Shown: positions 62,820 to 64,000 of the stretch, in pieces
Numbering within the stretch: position 1 is the first letter of the stretch
Layout: every line of letters begins with the position of its first letter
DNA from: Rotaria macrura
Lineage: Eukaryota > Rotifera > Eurotatoria > Philodinida > Philodinidae
NCBI GenBank assembly: GCA_900239685.1
Contig: OENT01000689.1
Location: 1 to 64,000 of the forward strand
Length of the DNA: 64,000 nt
Reading direction: 5' to 3'
Position numbers and translations under genes: made by a program
Notes under the pieces: model-generated
The model's database searches: none
Told to the model about the DNA's origin: nothing
What the model saw: only the letters and a program-made list of their open reading frames with translations

Positions 62820-64000
62820 TCGATCGCGCTCTATTTAAGTACTAAGTTCTCAACAAGAGTGCCAATGTGAAAGTTGAATCAAATTCGAATGCCCCAACAT
62901 AAATACATTGAAGAAAAGACAACATTCAAAAACCAAGTCATATACGTTTATAGACTTCACAACTGGACTAAGCTTCAGCTTGAGTACTTTAGCAGTTCGG
63001 CTTTTTTTATTCTTCTGCGAAGGTTTACCTTAATATACTCTTGCGTTGGTAAGATATAACTAAAGCAGTGCTCCTTCATCCACTTAAAAAAAAGCTCTAA
63101 ATGAGTACAATGTCCTTAAGTAGAGCTATCGTGTACGAATTGTATCTAGAAACAGGGCGAACCTATACAAATGCACATTAATCATTTTATTTAAGCTTAT
63201 TAACTTTTACATGTATAGAACGAAGGAAAAGATGATTCTCGTGAGATTCGATCCTTTCCATTCTCATATCCTGACAAATGCCGTAACCGTTTAGACCAGA
63301 TGAACACCTTTGAAACTTCGTTTAGTGTCAGACTAATCAATAACAGATGCTAACCAAGCAGATCTCATATTTTCATGCTGTCCAATCTCAAAACGAAAAC
63401 TTGATACGGGAACAAAAGTTGTTCGGCTTGATTTGCTCTGTAACACATTGGCAGTTAACTCTGATTTGAGTATCTTCTCAGTAGAAAATTAAAGATCTGA
63501 TTAATTTCAAGAAAATCCATTGATATGTGTTTACTGAACCGGATCTATTTTAGCAAGAATTATCTTATTATTTTGAAAGAATTTTGAGGTGCTTGACTAT
63601 TTTATGCTCGGCACCCATTTAACGGGAAACGTTCAGATTTTCTACTTCAACAAATTATCTGTGCGAAGAAGAACAAAATCACCTAATATCACACTTATAG
63701 ATAATCAAGATTCTTTATCCATTAAGAATGATTTCGTTGTGCTATATGTACGTAGCTTAAGAAATTAAAAGAATCCTTTTAAAGAACTATGAATGTCTTT
63801 TTTTGTGAACGATCGTTTATTGACAAATTCTGATGGCCAATGAGTGTTCTGTGTAGCTGCTCAAACGCATATGGCCTCAGAGATCTAGAAGAATTTATTT
63901 TTCATATAAAATATGCTCTGAAAACCTGTTGATTCAAAAATATTTTAACAACTCTAAGAAACGAGTGAATGAGATGCAATGCATTGAACTGACTCAACCA
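62820..64000. other. Gene-free right end
   Basis: Apart from a degenerate tRNA-like stretch on the minus strand at about 63234-63306 (box A-like TGGTCTAAACGGTTA, box B-like GGATCGAATCTC, poor stems), nothing was recognised. Confidence 0.4.

Noticed and set aside
1..64000. CRISPR array, bacterial operon or phage content
   Set aside because: No spaced direct repeats, no ribosome-binding-site/operon structure, and all real genes carry spliceosomal introns or are animal-type.

Overview
The window is a stretch of eukaryotic, animal-type nuclear DNA. It is AT-rich, and its protein-coding genes are split by GT-AG introns, most of them only about 50-75 bases long. That intron style, the rotifer-like receptor and LamG proteins, the possible leader trans-splice acceptors and the many short transposon remnants suggest a bdelloid rotifer. 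This is an inference from style and remembered family resemblance; no search was possible. There are two runs of N (10386-10846 and 26333-26352) and a few single Ns, so this is a draft assembly.

Layout, left to right. 1-2429: gene-free, with two tRNA-like, SINE-like copies. 2430-9351 (+): a 4-exon gene for a 559-residue single-pass membrane protein with two extracellular LamG-like jellyroll domains; its 4.9 kb intron 2 is filled by a foldback-type element and other hairpins. 9352-18659: gene-free, with a gap and two members of a terminal-inverted-repeat family rich in CCGTA/ACGG words. 18660-41718 (+): a complete 41-exon gene for a USP9X / fat facets type deubiquitinase (2500 residues, catalytic residues present); intron 5 carries two inverted-repeat elements. 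41719-48518: gene-free, with one TA-flanked MITE. 48519-49507 (+): an intronless rhodopsin-like seven-helix receptor broken by one frameshift. 49508-57133: gene-poor, with one tRNA-like gene on the minus strand. 57134-62579 (+): an 8-exon pepsin/cathepsin D-like aspartic protease (465 residues) with both catalytic DTG motifs and a hydrophobic C-terminal tail; its 3.6 kb intron 4 holds two hAT-type insertions and a palindromic MITE. 62580-64000: a small inverted-repeat element and another degenerate tRNA-like stretch.

The genes are ordinary, independent eukaryotic genes; nothing links them into a pathway. Every exon junction reported was checked by hand for reading phase, and the three intact genes keep frame to the stop codon. 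I found no convincing new multi-gene system. The most distinctive content is the variety of short non-autonomous inverted-repeat elements, several with recognisable target-site duplications, lodged mainly in long introns and gene-free stretches.
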